From the NCBI GenBank assembly GCA_937864815.1, contig CALMJY010000044.1, forward strand, positions 1 to 55,268: DNA of 55,268 nt, given 5' to 3'. This DNA comes from an uncultured Bacteroidota bacterium (GTDB taxonomy: Bacteria > Bacteroidota > Bacteroidia > Bacteroidales > VadinHA17). A model generated the notes under the pieces. It searched no databases. It was not told the DNA's origin and was given only the letters and a program-made list of their open reading frames with translations. Shown here one piece after another: positions 27,429 through 35,375 of this stretch (positions within the stretch are counted from its first letter, which is position 1; each line of letters opens with the position of its first letter). Both the position numbers and the translations under genes were made by a program.

Positions 27429-27561
27429 AAGCTGGAGGCCTTGACCACATTTGGCCGGAATTTTCTCAAAAATATAAGATGCATCATAACAGTGATTTAC
27501 AATCTGCCATAGGTGGTCAATTAATTCTGGCGGGAAGTGGTCAAGGGTGCCGACTTTTCCA
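27423..27561 (+). mobile_element. MITE-like element, copy D
   Basis: About 139 bp. Left GTGCAAAAGCTGGAGGCCTT then GACCACATTTGGCCGG; right AAGTGGTCAAGGGTGCCGAC then TTTTCC. It contains the core CATAACAGTGATTTACA. It truncates the nitrilase fragment on its left. Confidence 0.88.
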
Positions 27562-27653
27562 GTTTGATGATATTAATCATAATCATTAGAAAGTCTGGGT
27601 GATTTCATACCTTTACTCTGCATAAGATACAGATTTGACAATATACCTGCATT

Positions 27654-27899
27654 ATGGCAAAGGAGAAACTTGAAGATCTATGTAATGGGGTTCTCAGGAA
27701 AAGGAAAAAATTTGTTTTCTTCATTATGGGTGTCTGCTTCGGAATGTCCTTTTTTATTTTCTGTTTGATGATCTTTATAGGAAAACCGGAGAGTACCATA
27801 ATTTTAGTTTTCGGATTGTTACTTTTAATATGTGCTTTGATTATGTTCATGACTGGAAAGAAGATAGATACGGAATTAGCCAGGAGGAAAGACACATAG
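27654..27899 (+). CDS. Small two-TM membrane protein
   Basis: 81 residues: a charged N-terminus (MAKEKLEDLCNGVLRKRKKF), two membrane helices (about 21-41 and 48-68) and a basic tail (TGKKIDTELARRKDT). Both termini are predicted cytoplasmic. No family recognised. It lies 50 bp ahead of a multi-pass membrane protein on the same strand and may be cotranscribed with it. A longer minus-strand frame across it lacks protein-like features. Confidence 0.6.
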   Translation: MAKEKLEDLCNGVLRKRKKFVFFIMGVCFGMSFFIFCLMIFIGKPESTIILVFGLLLLICALIMFMTGKKIDTELARRKDT

Positions 27900-27949
27900 A
27901 AGACATTGTCTGCAGAAAAGGTAAAAAGTTTACTTAAACATTCGATTAA

Positions 27950-29131
27950 GTGAGAGAGAAAACTCCCCAATGGCTTATTGATATTCAAAATAACAGCTGG
28001 TCCCCTGAAATATTTATCTCGGGTATGACTATTACATTTGTCATCCTTATAAATGATTCAATTATAAATTTTTTTGGCATGCTCATACAGCAAGTAGGTG
28101 CTGAACTTACCGCAATAGCCATGTTTTATATATTTATTCACTGCGTTAATATTATAAAAATAGCGCTCATTTTTCATTTATTCCTCCGGGGGCTTTGGGC
28201 AGCGTTGGTTGGTTTAAGTTATGTCTATCCGGAAGGAATTGTAGTGGAGAAACTTCCTAAACAGGCAAGACATGTAAGTTTTAATAAACCAGTGGATCTG
28301 GTTCTCAAAGTGGAAAAAGTCTGCAGCCTTTCCTTCTCTGTTATATACGTATTTATACTTATTATGCTGATGGTAAGCTTGATATATTCTCCACTTATTG
28401 TTATTGAGTCATTGATGCTTGAAAGTTCTTTTATTTTTTATTTTGGTTATCTCATCATAATTCTCGTTTTACTCTCGACAGCGATGAGCTTGAGCAAGAC
28501 CAGATTTGTCACTAAACTAATGAATAACCTGTTCAATAATATCGTATATACTTTTTCTACCAATACGGGCAATAAGTTTTCATTAGTCTTGTTCGGAATA
28601 ATGATATTAGTTTCAATTCCCATTTCCAGTAATCAGGCCAGTGCCTTTGGATTTAATAATATTGCTGACACTAAAATCGATAGACTAAACCCTCAGTTGA
28701 TTAATGAGCATTATATTACATTAAGGAATAATGAAATTCGTATCTCAAAAGCTGCAATTGAAGATCTTAAGCTGATAAATAATTTTCCTGAATTACTGAT
28801 AGGTGAATATAAATCTGATGAGGTTACAATAGAAAAAATTAGCAGCAGGTTTGATGAAATAAGGAAGTTGGGTTTTATAGTAGATACAAGTAATCCAGGA
28901 GTAGCTGACCTTTACCAGATATATATAGATACATTGCAAATTCATGATTTGAAGATATTCAGGTTCAAAAATCAAGTTACAGGACAAAGAGGCCTGAAGA
29001 CTATTTTGTCAATAGACGGTCTTGATGCAGGGTATCATACCATCTTTATTAATAAATTGATCTGGAATAGAAATATCAGAAAATTCATGGTGGTAAAGAA
29101 CTGGGATCAGATAGTCTTTTATAAAACCTGA
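27950..29131 (+). CDS. Multi-pass membrane protein, unknown function
   Basis: 393 residues from a GTG at 27950, which directly follows an in-frame stop. The next ATG (28024) would cut off TPQWLIDIQNNSWSPEIFIS, which looks like real protein, so GTG is preferred. About six membrane helices occupy the first 230 residues; the C-terminal 160 residues are soluble and polar and include a KISSRFDEIRKLGF helix. No motif identifies an activity. It sits between two MITE copies, so it may be accessory. Confidence 0.7.
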   Translation: MREKTPQWLIDIQNNSWSPEIFISGMTITFVILINDSIINFFGMLIQQVGAELTAIAMFYIFIHCVNIIKIALIFHLFLRGLWAALVGLSYVYPEGIVVEKLPKQARHVSFNKPVDLVLKVEKVCSLSFSVIYVFILIMLMVSLIYSPLIVIESLMLESSFIFYFGYLIIILVLLSTAMSLSKTRFVTKLMNNLFNNIVYTFSTNTGNKFSLVLFGIMILVSIPISSNQASAFGFNNIADTKIDRLNPQLINEHYITLRNNEIRISKAAIEDLKLINNFPELLIGEYKSDEVTIEKISSRFDEIRKLGFIVDTSNPGVADLYQIYIDTLQIHDLKIFRFKNQVTGQRGLKTILSIDGLDAGYHTIFINKLIWNRNIRKFMVVKNWDQIVFYKT

Positions 29132-29206
29132 GCCTGATTCGATGAATCTGCAGGATTTACATCCTTGTTTCGGACAGGTTTATAAATATTTGCGTTGTGA
29201 AAAAGA

Positions 29207-29346
29207 GTGGAAAAGCCGGAAGCCTTGACCATATCTGGCTGATATTTTCACAAAAACATAAGATGCATCATAGCAGTGATTTACAGCTGGCCATAGGTGG
29301 TCAATTCACACAGGCGGGAAGTGGTCAATGGCACCGGCTTTTCCAC
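29207..29346 (+). mobile_element. MITE-like element, copy E (best preserved ends)
   Basis: 140 bp with clear terminal inverted repeats: left GTGGAAAAGCCGGAAGCCTT then GACCA; right, read backwards, GTGGAAAAGCCGGTGCCATT then GACCAC. Two direct GTGGTCAAT motifs lie inside the right end, spaced about one and a half turns apart, which recalls the multiple terminal repeats of IS21-type elements. No coding capacity. Confidence 0.9.
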
Positions 29347-29392
29347 CATGGAACAGGTAGGGTTAAAAAATATCACTTTAGATTACGAAATG

Positions 29393-29413
29393 TACCAAAT
29401 TTTGGTATATTTG
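29393..29413 (+). promoter_or_regulatory. parDE promoter and palindromic operator
   Basis: TACCAA-ATT-TTGGTA (29393-29407) is a perfect 15-bp palindrome. It overlaps the -7 box TATATTTG (29406-29413). The ATG of parD is at 29430. A dyad on the promoter is the standard layout for autorepression by a ribbon-helix-helix antitoxin. Confidence 0.75.
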
Positions 29414-29429
29414 AAGAAAAATAGTCAAA

Positions 29430-29681
29430 ATGGACAGAAATACCTCGATTTCATTAGGAAATTACTTTGACAGATTCATTAAAAGTAGAATATCAGAAGG
29501 AAGATATAAAAACGCCAGTGAAGTTGTACGAGCTGGATTACGTTTGCTTGAGGAGGAGGAAAATAAACTTGTTGCACTTAAAGAAGCAATCCGGGATGGA
29601 ATTGACAGCGGGATTGCCACAGACTTTGATCCTAAGTTACACCTCACTGAACTCAAAGCAAATAGAAAATTGAATGGCTAA
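29430..29681 (+). CDS. parD: ParD-like antitoxin
   Basis: 83 residues. The N-terminal ribbon-helix-helix (TSISLGNYFDRFIKSRISEG, then RYKNASEVVRAGLRLLEEEE) matches ParD/CopG antitoxins; the acidic C-terminal tail should wrap the toxin. It overlaps parE by eight bases. It probably binds the palindrome at 29393-29407 to repress the operon. Confidence 0.92.
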   Translation: MDRNTSISLGNYFDRFIKSRISEGRYKNASEVVRAGLRLLEEEENKLVALKEAIRDGIDSGIATDFDPKLHLTELKANRKLNG

Positions 29682-29976
29682 GTACAAGCTTTCAAACAAG
29701 GCGGTTGAGGACTTGACCCGTATTTGGAGTTATACTCTTGTTAAATGGTCAGAGAAACAAGCAGACAAATACTATAACCTGTTAATTGACACCTTTATTG
29801 AAATCTCTAAAAATCCCGGATTAGGAAAGGACTACCCGGATATTTTTGAAAACATTCTTGGCTTTAGGGTCGGCAGACATATTATTTTCTACAGAATAGT
29901 TCATGAAAAGGATATTGAAATAATAAGGATTCTGCATGAACGAATGGACCTTGAGATAAGGCTTAAGGAAAAATAG
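29674..29976 (+). CDS. parE: ParE-like toxin
   Basis: 100 residues of the RelE/ParE fold: YKLSNKAVEDLTRIWSYTLV at the start, GLGKDYPDI in the middle and GFRVGRHIIFYRIVH then IEIIRILHERMD at the end. These match ParE rather than the ribosome-dependent RelE branch; ParE toxins inhibit DNA gyrase. Length is normal and the frame is intact. Confidence 0.92.
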   Translation: MAKYKLSNKAVEDLTRIWSYTLVKWSEKQADKYYNLLIDTFIEISKNPGLGKDYPDIFENILGFRVGRHIIFYRIVHEKDIEIIRILHERMDLEIRLKEK

Positions 29977-30008
29977 CCCTGGGAAGAAATGTCTTGCAAG
30001 TCATGTCC

Positions 30009-30049
30009 CGCGGCAAAGCCGCGAGGATGCTCGATCCGCTCCCGGATCG
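30009..30049. repeat. Two short GC-rich hairpins
   Basis: CGCGGC-AAA-GCCGCG (30009-30023) and CGATCCG-CTCC-CGGATCG (30032-30049) lie back to back 33 bp after parE. There is no U-run, so they are not classic terminators. They look like a piece of a dispersed palindromic repeat; the interval 30050-30193 holds nothing else apart from a GCAAGACC-type short direct repeat near 30150. Confidence 0.5.
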
Positions 30050-30193
30050 GCACAGTCATGCTGTCATGCAGTCTGTTTTTAACTATCGATAACAATCATT
30101 CTAGAAGTTACAAGGCTTAATGTTTTGACAGCAAGACAATCAGACTGCAAGACCGCAAGACCAAAGTGTGAGTCTGAGAGCGGGTGTGAGAAC

Positions 30194-30238
30194 AAAAAGA
30201 GTGAGCCGCTCGCTCTCGCTCACACTCTCACTCTTTTT
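30194..30238. terminator. Hairpin next to tRNA relic
   Basis: AAAAAGAGTGAG (30194-30205) pairs with CTCACTCTTTTT (30227-30238). On the minus strand it follows the tRNA-Gln 3'-end relic, as a tRNA terminator would. It can also end the parDE transcript. Confidence 0.65.
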
Positions 30239-30240
30239 AT

Positions 30241-30281
30241 TGCTCCGTCAGGGCTCGAACCTAAACTATTCTGATCCAAAG
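30241..30281 (-). pseudogene. tRNA-Gln 3'-end relic
   Basis: 41 bases matching the 3' half of the tRNA-Gln at 31517-31589 with about three changes, in the same orientation. It covers the acceptor 3' strand, the T-arm and most of the anticodon arm, then diverges. It lies 1.24 kb from the intact gene, and the MNT/HEPN pair is between them. The interval 30282-30457 holds nothing recognisable. Confidence 0.75.
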
Positions 30282-30457
30282 GTATATTCAAATATTTTAT
30301 TTAACACATTGATTGTCAGGTATAATTTAAAATGTTAAAACCTTGATATATCCATTATTTAATTCCTGTTAGCCCCAAAACCTGGCAAGAGACCTGGCAA
30401 AGATTCTAATTTATAATGATTTCTGGACTTTAAATCAAGGGGTTTCCCGGAAAATTA

Positions 30458-30465
30458 TAAATTTG
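30458..30465 (+). promoter_or_regulatory. -7 box for the MNT/HEPN operon
   Basis: TAAATTTG is a perfect TAnnTTTG box ending four bases before the ATG at 30470, which would give an essentially leaderless transcript. No TTG is seen at the -33 distance. Confidence 0.4.
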
Positions 30466-30469
30466 TTGC

Positions 30470-30787
30470 ATGAAAGATAAAAACCACATATTGCAATTAA
30501 TTAAAAAATCGGTAATTAGTACAGAACCAAATGCAATACTGATTTTGTATGGTTCATATGCCAGAGGGGATTCCAGAGATGATTCTGATTTAGATCTATT
30601 GGTTCTTGTCGATAAAGATAAAATTACCCGATCTGACCAAAAAAGGATAAAATATCCCTTATATGATATTGAATTTGATACAGGAACTATAATAAGCCCA
30701 TTGATATTTTCTAAAAAGGACTGGGAGTTGATACATAAGAAAACTCCATTCTATGAGAATGTTGCCAGGGAGGGTAAAGTCTTATGA
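30470..30787 (+). CDS. MNT-domain nucleotidyltransferase antitoxin
   Basis: 105 residues of the minimal nucleotidyltransferase fold. The motif YGSYARGDSRDDSDLDLLVL gives the GS and DxD catalytic residues. In MNT/HEPN systems the MNT partner neutralises the HEPN RNase, in studied cases by adding AMP to it. It overlaps the HEPN gene by four bases (ATGA), typical of coupled pairs. Confidence 0.9.
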   Translation: MKDKNHILQLIKKSVISTEPNAILILYGSYARGDSRDDSDLDLLVLVDKDKITRSDQKRIKYPLYDIEFDTGTIISPLIFSKKDWELIHKKTPFYENVAREGKVL

Positions 30788-31179
30788 ATAAGGAAGAGCG
30801 ACAGGAGTTAGTAAAATACAGGATTAAAAAAGCAAGAGAAACATTTAATGAAGTTAACTTGCATGTGGAAAATGAATTATGGAATACTGCTGTTAACAGA
30901 CTTTACTACGCTTGTTATTATGCTGTAATTTCTCTGCTCATTGATAAAGACATTAAGGCTCAGACTCACTCAGGTGTAAGACAGATGTTTGGATTACATT
31001 TTGTTAAGTCGGGTATTATTGATAAGGATTCAGCTAAGTTTTATACAGACATTTTCGATATGAGGCAAACGGGTGATTACGATGACTATATTGACTTCAA
31101 GAAGGAAGATGTATTGGATTTGATAGGACCTGCAAATGAATTGATTTCAAAAATCGAAAAACTATTATCAAAGTATTAA
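30784..31179 (+). CDS. HEPN-domain toxin partner
   Basis: 131 residues, all-helical HEPN domain (WNTAVNRLYYACYYAVISLL). The usual RNase motif is R-x4-H-x-D-Y; here the aligned stretch is RQTGDYDDY, with Tyr at the His position, so RNase activity by the standard mechanism is doubtful although the Tyr that is modified in related systems is present. It lies just upstream of the tRNA-Gln region. Confidence 0.88.
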   Translation: MNKEERQELVKYRIKKARETFNEVNLHVENELWNTAVNRLYYACYYAVISLLIDKDIKAQTHSGVRQMFGLHFVKSGIIDKDSAKFYTDIFDMRQTGDYDDYIDFKKEDVLDLIGPANELISKIEKLLSKY

Positions 31180-31310
31180 ACTTGATATCACAATTTGTGA
31201 CCTCAAGATTTTAATCAACCAGATAGGTTTAATCATAAAAGCGTAATTGAGCAAACTATAAGGTGTTATTATCTTATTCTGATCCGATTTAGAAAAAGAC
31301 ATGCTATAAA

Positions 31311-31451
31311 GTGGAAAAGCCAGTTCCCCAGACCACTTCTAGCCGGAATACACTGACCATGCATTTCCGGGATTAAATCATTAAGGGATAGATAATAATT
31401 CTTATTACAGCCTGCCCGATTAAATGTGGTCAGGCCTTCCGGCATTTGCAC
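31311..31451 (-). mobile_element. MITE-like element, copy F (inverted)
   Basis: 141 bp. The left end (GTGGAAAAGCCAGTTCCCCA then GACCACTTC) matches the right ends of the other copies. The right end read backwards (GTGCAAATGCCGGAAGGCCT then GACCACATTT) matches their left ends. So the copy is inverted, and its middle is strongly diverged. The interval 31180-31310 holds nothing recognisable. Confidence 0.75.
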
Positions 31452-31470
31452 CTAGCAGAAACCAAGCAAC

Positions 31471-31507
31471 AAAAAAGACACTCACAAAAATGAACTTGTA
31501 AGTGTCT
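31471..31507 (-). terminator. tRNA-Gln terminator
   Basis: On the minus strand AGACACT (31507-31501) pairs with AGTGTCT (31482-31476) and a six-base U run follows (31476-31471). It lies 10 bases past the tRNA 3' end. Confidence 0.8.
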
Positions 31508-31516
31508 GATTATCTG

Positions 31517-31589
31517 TTGCTCCGTTAGGGCTCGAACCTAAACTCTTCTGATCCAGAGTCAGACGTGTTGCCAATTACACTACGGAGCA
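31517..31589 (-). tRNA. tRNA-Gln (anticodon CUG)
   Basis: 73 nt cloverleaf: acceptor TGCTCCG/CGGAGCA, D-arm GTGT..CAC, anticodon stem TCTGA/TCAGA with loop CTCTGGA (anticodon CUG), T-arm TTAGG-TTCGAGC-CCTAA, discriminator A. CCA is not encoded. It has its own -7 box and terminator. glnS lies 1.6 kb away on the same strand. Confidence 0.95.
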
Positions 31590-31601
31590 TTTTGGCGGCT
31601 G

Positions 31602-31609
31602 CAAATATA
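31602..31609 (-). promoter_or_regulatory. -7 box of tRNA-Gln
   Basis: TATATTTG on the minus strand, 12 bases upstream of the tRNA 5' end. It matches TAnnTTTG exactly. No clear -33 TTG. Confidence 0.6.
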
Positions 31610-31694
31610 AAAAATCTTTCTGAATACTTCTCCTGGTAAAATAAAAATAGCTCTGCTGCCATATTAACTGGCAGCAAAGCTATCTCATCATTTT

Positions 31695-33101
31695 TTAAAA
31701 AGTATAATAGATCGTCAGTTTGGGTCTCATGTTTGGTTCCGGAAAATCACTTGAAGCAAAACGGAAGCCTGGGAACTTATCGGCAGGCCATAATCTGAAA
31801 AGCATGCCATGATTTGGTATTTCAGTCCCATCGGAAGTTGTTGCTGGGGGGAGGAAAAGCCTTGTGACATCAATATTTATGAAATTGATATTCCTGTTAA
31901 ATGGGGGAATAAAAACCTGGTTGATGTCTGTAGTTTTTGGCTGAGAATTCCAGGTGACCTTGTCTTCTTCCCATTGTTCAACAATCTGCTGCAACACCCC
32001 ACCATACCAATCAATACCTGGCGACGGATAAATATCAGGTTTAAAAATACTTATATCATAGGGTACCGGAAAATCATAGGAAAGTGTAAGAATGATTTTC
32101 TTTAAAACTGCCGATTCCGGTAGAGAATCAAGATTGAATTTTATAAGGCTTCTGTTTGAACGCATTACAGTAAGCAAAGGTTCGGAAAGAAAAGTTGCTT
32201 CAAAATATTTATGACCACCGAAATTTTTATCGGGCTCGAGGTTGGAGACCAATGCATCCTTTCCCTTTTCAGGCCCGGGCTGTAGGGAAAGTACTTTGTA
32301 ACCTGCAGAAGATGGTATCTTAAGCACCAGGGGTTTATCCTGCGTTGTGGACTTTAGTTCTTCGGCAGAAATATGAAACTTCTGAGGTTCGAATCCCTCT
32401 TTTTCAACCAGTAAGTCATAAAAATCTGCCCCACCCCTTATAGTTATATTATTGGGAGAAGCCTGAAGCCGGAATGTAAAACGCCATCCGGAAGGAGATA
32501 TGACCGTCAGATTCGCAAAGGTTAGCTGTACAGGGGACTCAGCCAGTGGATTATCAAGCAAGCATACTACCCAGAAAGCCAGTGGATTAATAACCTGGAA
32601 TCCGAATGCTGCATATCCGAACTGGTCGGGATTCAGATTACCGACCTGCAGTACTTCAGGCATTACCTTTGTAACATGGTTTGTCATTATGTTGAATGTC
32701 AAAGGCAGAGGTCTGGTAGTAAGGTATGCCATAGGTGATCCTGCAACAGGGGCAGCAAAGAGAACTTTGCCTGCAGTATTGATTACCATAAATTTTGTCA
32801 ACCTGTACTGTCCTGTTGCCAACTCAATATTTTTGCTGACATATTCGGTTCCGAAAGTATACAATGGTATTACTTTATCAGTAAACACCGGAATACCAGC
32901 CATATTCTCAACTGAAATCATAATGCCGGAAGGAACCGAAGAAGAGTCAGAAGAAGATTTAGCATCCTGTTCAGATTTCAGGTCGAAAGAAAACTCAGCA
33001 GTTCCCTGCCCGGATTCGGTTTTATTTAATTGTTCGCATGAAACCAGGCCAGCAAATAAACAAACAAACAATCCGATAAATAATTTAACTGATGTTTTCA
33101 T
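31695..33101 (-). CDS. Lipoprotein with C-terminal DNRLRE-type domain
   Basis: 468 residues. Lipobox LVSC gives lipidated Cys22. A Ser/Asp-rich linker follows, then a beta-rich region (about 60-270; includes GADFYDLLVEKEGFEPQKFH). The C-terminal 190 residues resemble the DNRLRE beta-sandwich found in secreted Bacteroidota proteins: KNFGGHKYFEATF, RSLIKFNLDSLPE, WEEDKVTWNSQP and the closing MRPKLTIYY. It is probably anchored in the outer membrane as a surface adhesion or substrate-contact protein; no enzyme motif is seen. It stands alone on the minus strand between glnS and tRNA-Gln. Confidence 0.75.
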   Translation of the reverse strand: MKTSVKLFIGLFVCLFAGLVSCEQLNKTESGQGTAEFSFDLKSEQDAKSSSDSSSVPSGIMISVENMAGIPVFTDKVIPLYTFGTEYVSKNIELATGQYRLTKFMVINTAGKVLFAAPVAGSPMAYLTTRPLPLTFNIMTNHVTKVMPEVLQVGNLNPDQFGYAAFGFQVINPLAFWVVCLLDNPLAESPVQLTFANLTVISPSGWRFTFRLQASPNNITIRGGADFYDLLVEKEGFEPQKFHISAEELKSTTQDKPLVLKIPSSAGYKVLSLQPGPEKGKDALVSNLEPDKNFGGHKYFEATFLSEPLLTVMRSNRSLIKFNLDSLPESAVLKKIILTLSYDFPVPYDISIFKPDIYPSPGIDWYGGVLQQIVEQWEEDKVTWNSQPKTTDINQVFIPPFNRNINFINIDVTRLFLPPATTSDGTEIPNHGMLFRLWPADKFPGFRFASSDFPEPNMRPKLTIYYTF

Positions 33102-33219
33102 GTCAAAAAATTTTAGATTTAAAACAAAATTATATCAAAGCTGAACTAAAGTCAAGACCAGATAATCAAGTGAATGGTTGCAAAGTTTGTTCTTTGCCGG
33201 ATGCCCATTACCTTACAGC

Positions 33220-34929
33220 CTATTTGTTAATCTTAGCCCAGGTATCCTTAAGTCCGACGGTCCTGTTAAAAACAAGCTTATCAGGGTTAGAATCATAATC
33301 TATGCAGAAGTAACCAAGACGCTGAAACTGAAATTTATCAAGTGGTCTGGCTGATGCCAGTGAGGGTTCAACTTTACATCCGGTAAGAATTTTCAACGAT
33401 TCAGGATTAAGGAATTTTCTGTAATCATCATCCTTCTGACCGGCAGGGTCCTCGTGGTCAAACAGCCTGTCGTAGAGTCTTACCTCAGCCTCAATGGCAT
33501 GACTGACTGATACCCAGTGAAGAGTTCCTTTTACTTTCTTTTCAGAGGTTTTTCCACCACTGCGGGTATCAGGATCGTAAGTACAATATACCTCCTCTAT
33601 CACTCCCGTTGTTTCATCTTTTTTAACGCCTTCGCATTTTACTATATAAGCACCTTTCAACCTTACTTCCATGCCAGGGGCCAGGCGGAAAAATTTATTC
33701 GGGGGATTTTCCATAAAGTCGTCAGCATCTATAAAAACCTCACGACTGAAAGGAACCATCCTTTTACCCTGACTTTCATCCTCGGGATTATTGATCAGTT
33801 CTACTTCCTCCACTTTACCCTCCGGATAGTTTGTAATTATAACCTTCACAGGATTAAGCACTCCGAAAACCCTGGGAGCTCTTTTGTTAAGATCTTCTCT
33901 TACTGCATGTTCCAGAAGCGAAACATCATTAATCGCTTCCACCTTTGTATAACCGATAAGGTCGACAAAGTTCCTGATTGATTCGGGGGTATAGCCCCTT
34001 CTTCTGAGTCCGCACAGAGTGGGCATCCTGGGATCATCCCAACCGCTTACCCTGCCTTCCTGAACCAGCTCGAGCAGTTTTCTCTTGCTCATCATTGTGT
34101 AGGTGAGGTTGAGCCTGTTGAATTCGATCTGGCGAGGTCTGTAATCGCCTGTCTTCAGCTGATCGATAAACCAGTCATAAAGAGGACGGTGAACTTCAAA
34201 TTCAAGTGTGCACAGGGAATGTGTTATTCCTTCAAAATAATCACTTTGTCCATGTGCAAAGTCATACATAGGATAAACCATCCAGGTGCTTCCGGTACGG
34301 TGATGCGGCGATTTGATAATCCTGTAAATTATCGGATCGCGCATATGCATGTTAGGTGATGTCATGTCAATTTTTGCCCTCAGAACACGACTACCCTCAT
34401 CAAACTCACCCTTGTTCATCCTTTCAAAAAGATCGAGATTTTCGGCAGCAGACCTGCTGCGATAAGGACTTTCCGTTCCCGGTTGGGTAGGGGTTCCTTT
34501 CTGTGACGATATCACATCAGCAGGCTGGTCATCAACATAGGCCAGATTTTTTCTGATGAGGCTTACTGCAAATTCATACAGCTTGCCAAAGTAATCGGAG
34601 GCATAATATTCCCGGTCTTCCCAGTCAAAGCCGAGCCAGTTGATGTCTTCCTTTATTGAATCAATATATTCGACCTCCTCCTTAACAGGATTTGTATCAT
34701 CAAAACGAAGATTGCACTTTCCACCGAATTTCTGAGCCATTCCGAAATCGAGGCAAATAGCTTTTGCATGTCCGATATGTAAATATCCGTTCGGTTCGGG
34801 AGGGAAACGTGTATGAATTCTTCCGTTATTCTTTCCCTCTTTTAAATCGTCGGCAATAAACTGTTCAATAAAGCTTATGGAGGGTTTCGATTCTTCTTTG
34901 TCCCTCAGTATTGCGTCACTCATCCTCAT
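33220..34929 (-). CDS. glnS: Glutaminyl-tRNA synthetase
   Basis: 569 residues, class I synthetase of the GlnRS type. HIGH motif at 51-54 ([13 protein letters not shown]), KMSKS-type loop at 279-283 (MMSKR), and the QTG..SPYR-like region [20 protein letters not shown] that recognises the acceptor end. The C-terminal anticodon-binding beta-barrels are complete (about 345-560). It charges tRNA-Gln with glutamine directly, so this organism need not use Glu-tRNA(Gln) amidation. A -7-like TATTTTTG lies at 34944-34951 on this strand. No T-box-like leader is visible. Confidence 0.97.
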   Translation of the reverse strand: MRMSDAILRDKEESKPSISFIEQFIADDLKEGKNNGRIHTRFPPEPNGYLHIGHAKAICLDFGMAQKFGGKCNLRFDDTNPVKEEVEYIDSIKEDINWLGFDWEDREYYASDYFGKLYEFAVSLIRKNLAYVDDQPADVISSQKGTPTQPGTESPYRSRSAAENLDLFERMNKGEFDEGSRVLRAKIDMTSPNMHMRDPIIYRIIKSPHHRTGSTWMVYPMYDFAHGQSDYFEGITHSLCTLEFEVHRPLYDWFIDQLKTGDYRPRQIEFNRLNLTYTMMSKRKLLELVQEGRVSGWDDPRMPTLCGLRRRGYTPESIRNFVDLIGYTKVEAINDVSLLEHAVREDLNKRAPRVFGVLNPVKVIITNYPEGKVEEVELINNPEDESQGKRMVPFSREVFIDADDFMENPPNKFFRLAPGMEVRLKGAYIVKCEGVKKDETTGVIEEVYCTYDPDTRSGGKTSEKKVKGTLHWVSVSHAIEAEVRLYDRLFDHEDPAGQKDDDYRKFLNPESLKILTGCKVEPSLASARPLDKFQFQRLGYFCIDYDSNPDKLVFNRTVGLKDTWAKINK

Positions 34930-35000
34930 AAAAATTAAGACTACAAAAATAGGATGATTTTGAGATGATATGACTTACAACTGACTATATTTTATTTTCT

Positions 35001-35072
35001 ATCTGTGTTAATCTGCGATATCAGTGGGAAATTTTTCTGTTTTTCCCGCAGATAGCGCAGATTTTCGCAGAT
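35001..35072. repeat. Imperfect palindromic repeat
   Basis: AATCTGCGATATCAGTGGGA (from 35010) is the inverted partner of TTTTCCCGCAGATAGCGCAG (35041 onward). A long hairpin can form between glnS and the HTH gene. It looks like a dispersed intergenic palindrome of a kind frequent in Bacteroidota. Confidence 0.6.
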
Positions 35073-35375
35073 TCATCTGAGAGTGCCTGGATTCAGATAT
35101 TCTTTCAAAGCTTTAACATACTCAGTGAATTTCTCCCTTCCGAGGGGAGTTATTGTGCATAGGGTCTGAGGATAGTTGTTTTTGAATTTCTTCTCAACCT
35201 CAATATAGCCTGCTTCTTTCAGCTTTGTAATCTGTATACTCAGGTTTCCCGCTGTTGCACCTGTCTGTTCCTTTATCCAGGTAAATTCAGCAACTTCGGC
35301 ACCCATAAGCAGCGATACAATCGCAAGTCTTAGCTGTGAGTGCAGTACAGGGTCAAGATCTTTAAATTTCATCAT
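35073..35375 (-). CDS. Winged-helix transcriptional regulator (HTH_34-like)
   Basis: 100 residues, a single MarR/ArsR-like winged helix: LDPVLHSQLRLAIVSLLMGA, then FTWIKEQTGATAGNLSIQIT as the recognition helix region, and a wing at EVEKKFKNNYPQTLCTITPL. No effector domain. It overlaps the membrane protein gene upstream by 14 bases, so the two are translationally coupled. Such pairs usually autoregulate; the palindrome AACTAGTT at 36006-36013 between the promoter boxes is a candidate operator. Confidence 0.88.
   Translation of the reverse strand: MMKFKDLDPVLHSQLRLAIVSLLMGAEVAEFTWIKEQTGATAGNLSIQITKLKEAGYIEVEKKFKNNYPQTLCTITPLGREKFTEYVKALKEYLNPGTLR

Noticed and set aside
27605-27988. 127-codon minus-strand ORF over the small two-TM gene
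   Set aside because: Its hydrophobic stretches are the complement of the plus-strand membrane helices. It has no better start and runs into the next gene.
31517-34929. tRNA-Gln and glnS as a functional unit
   Set aside because: They are 1.6 kb apart with a lipoprotein gene between, and the tRNA has its own -7 box and terminator. Adjacency is probably chance.
34930-35000. T-box or other leader control of glnS
   Set aside because: The leader is too short and has no T-box sequence or specifier structure.
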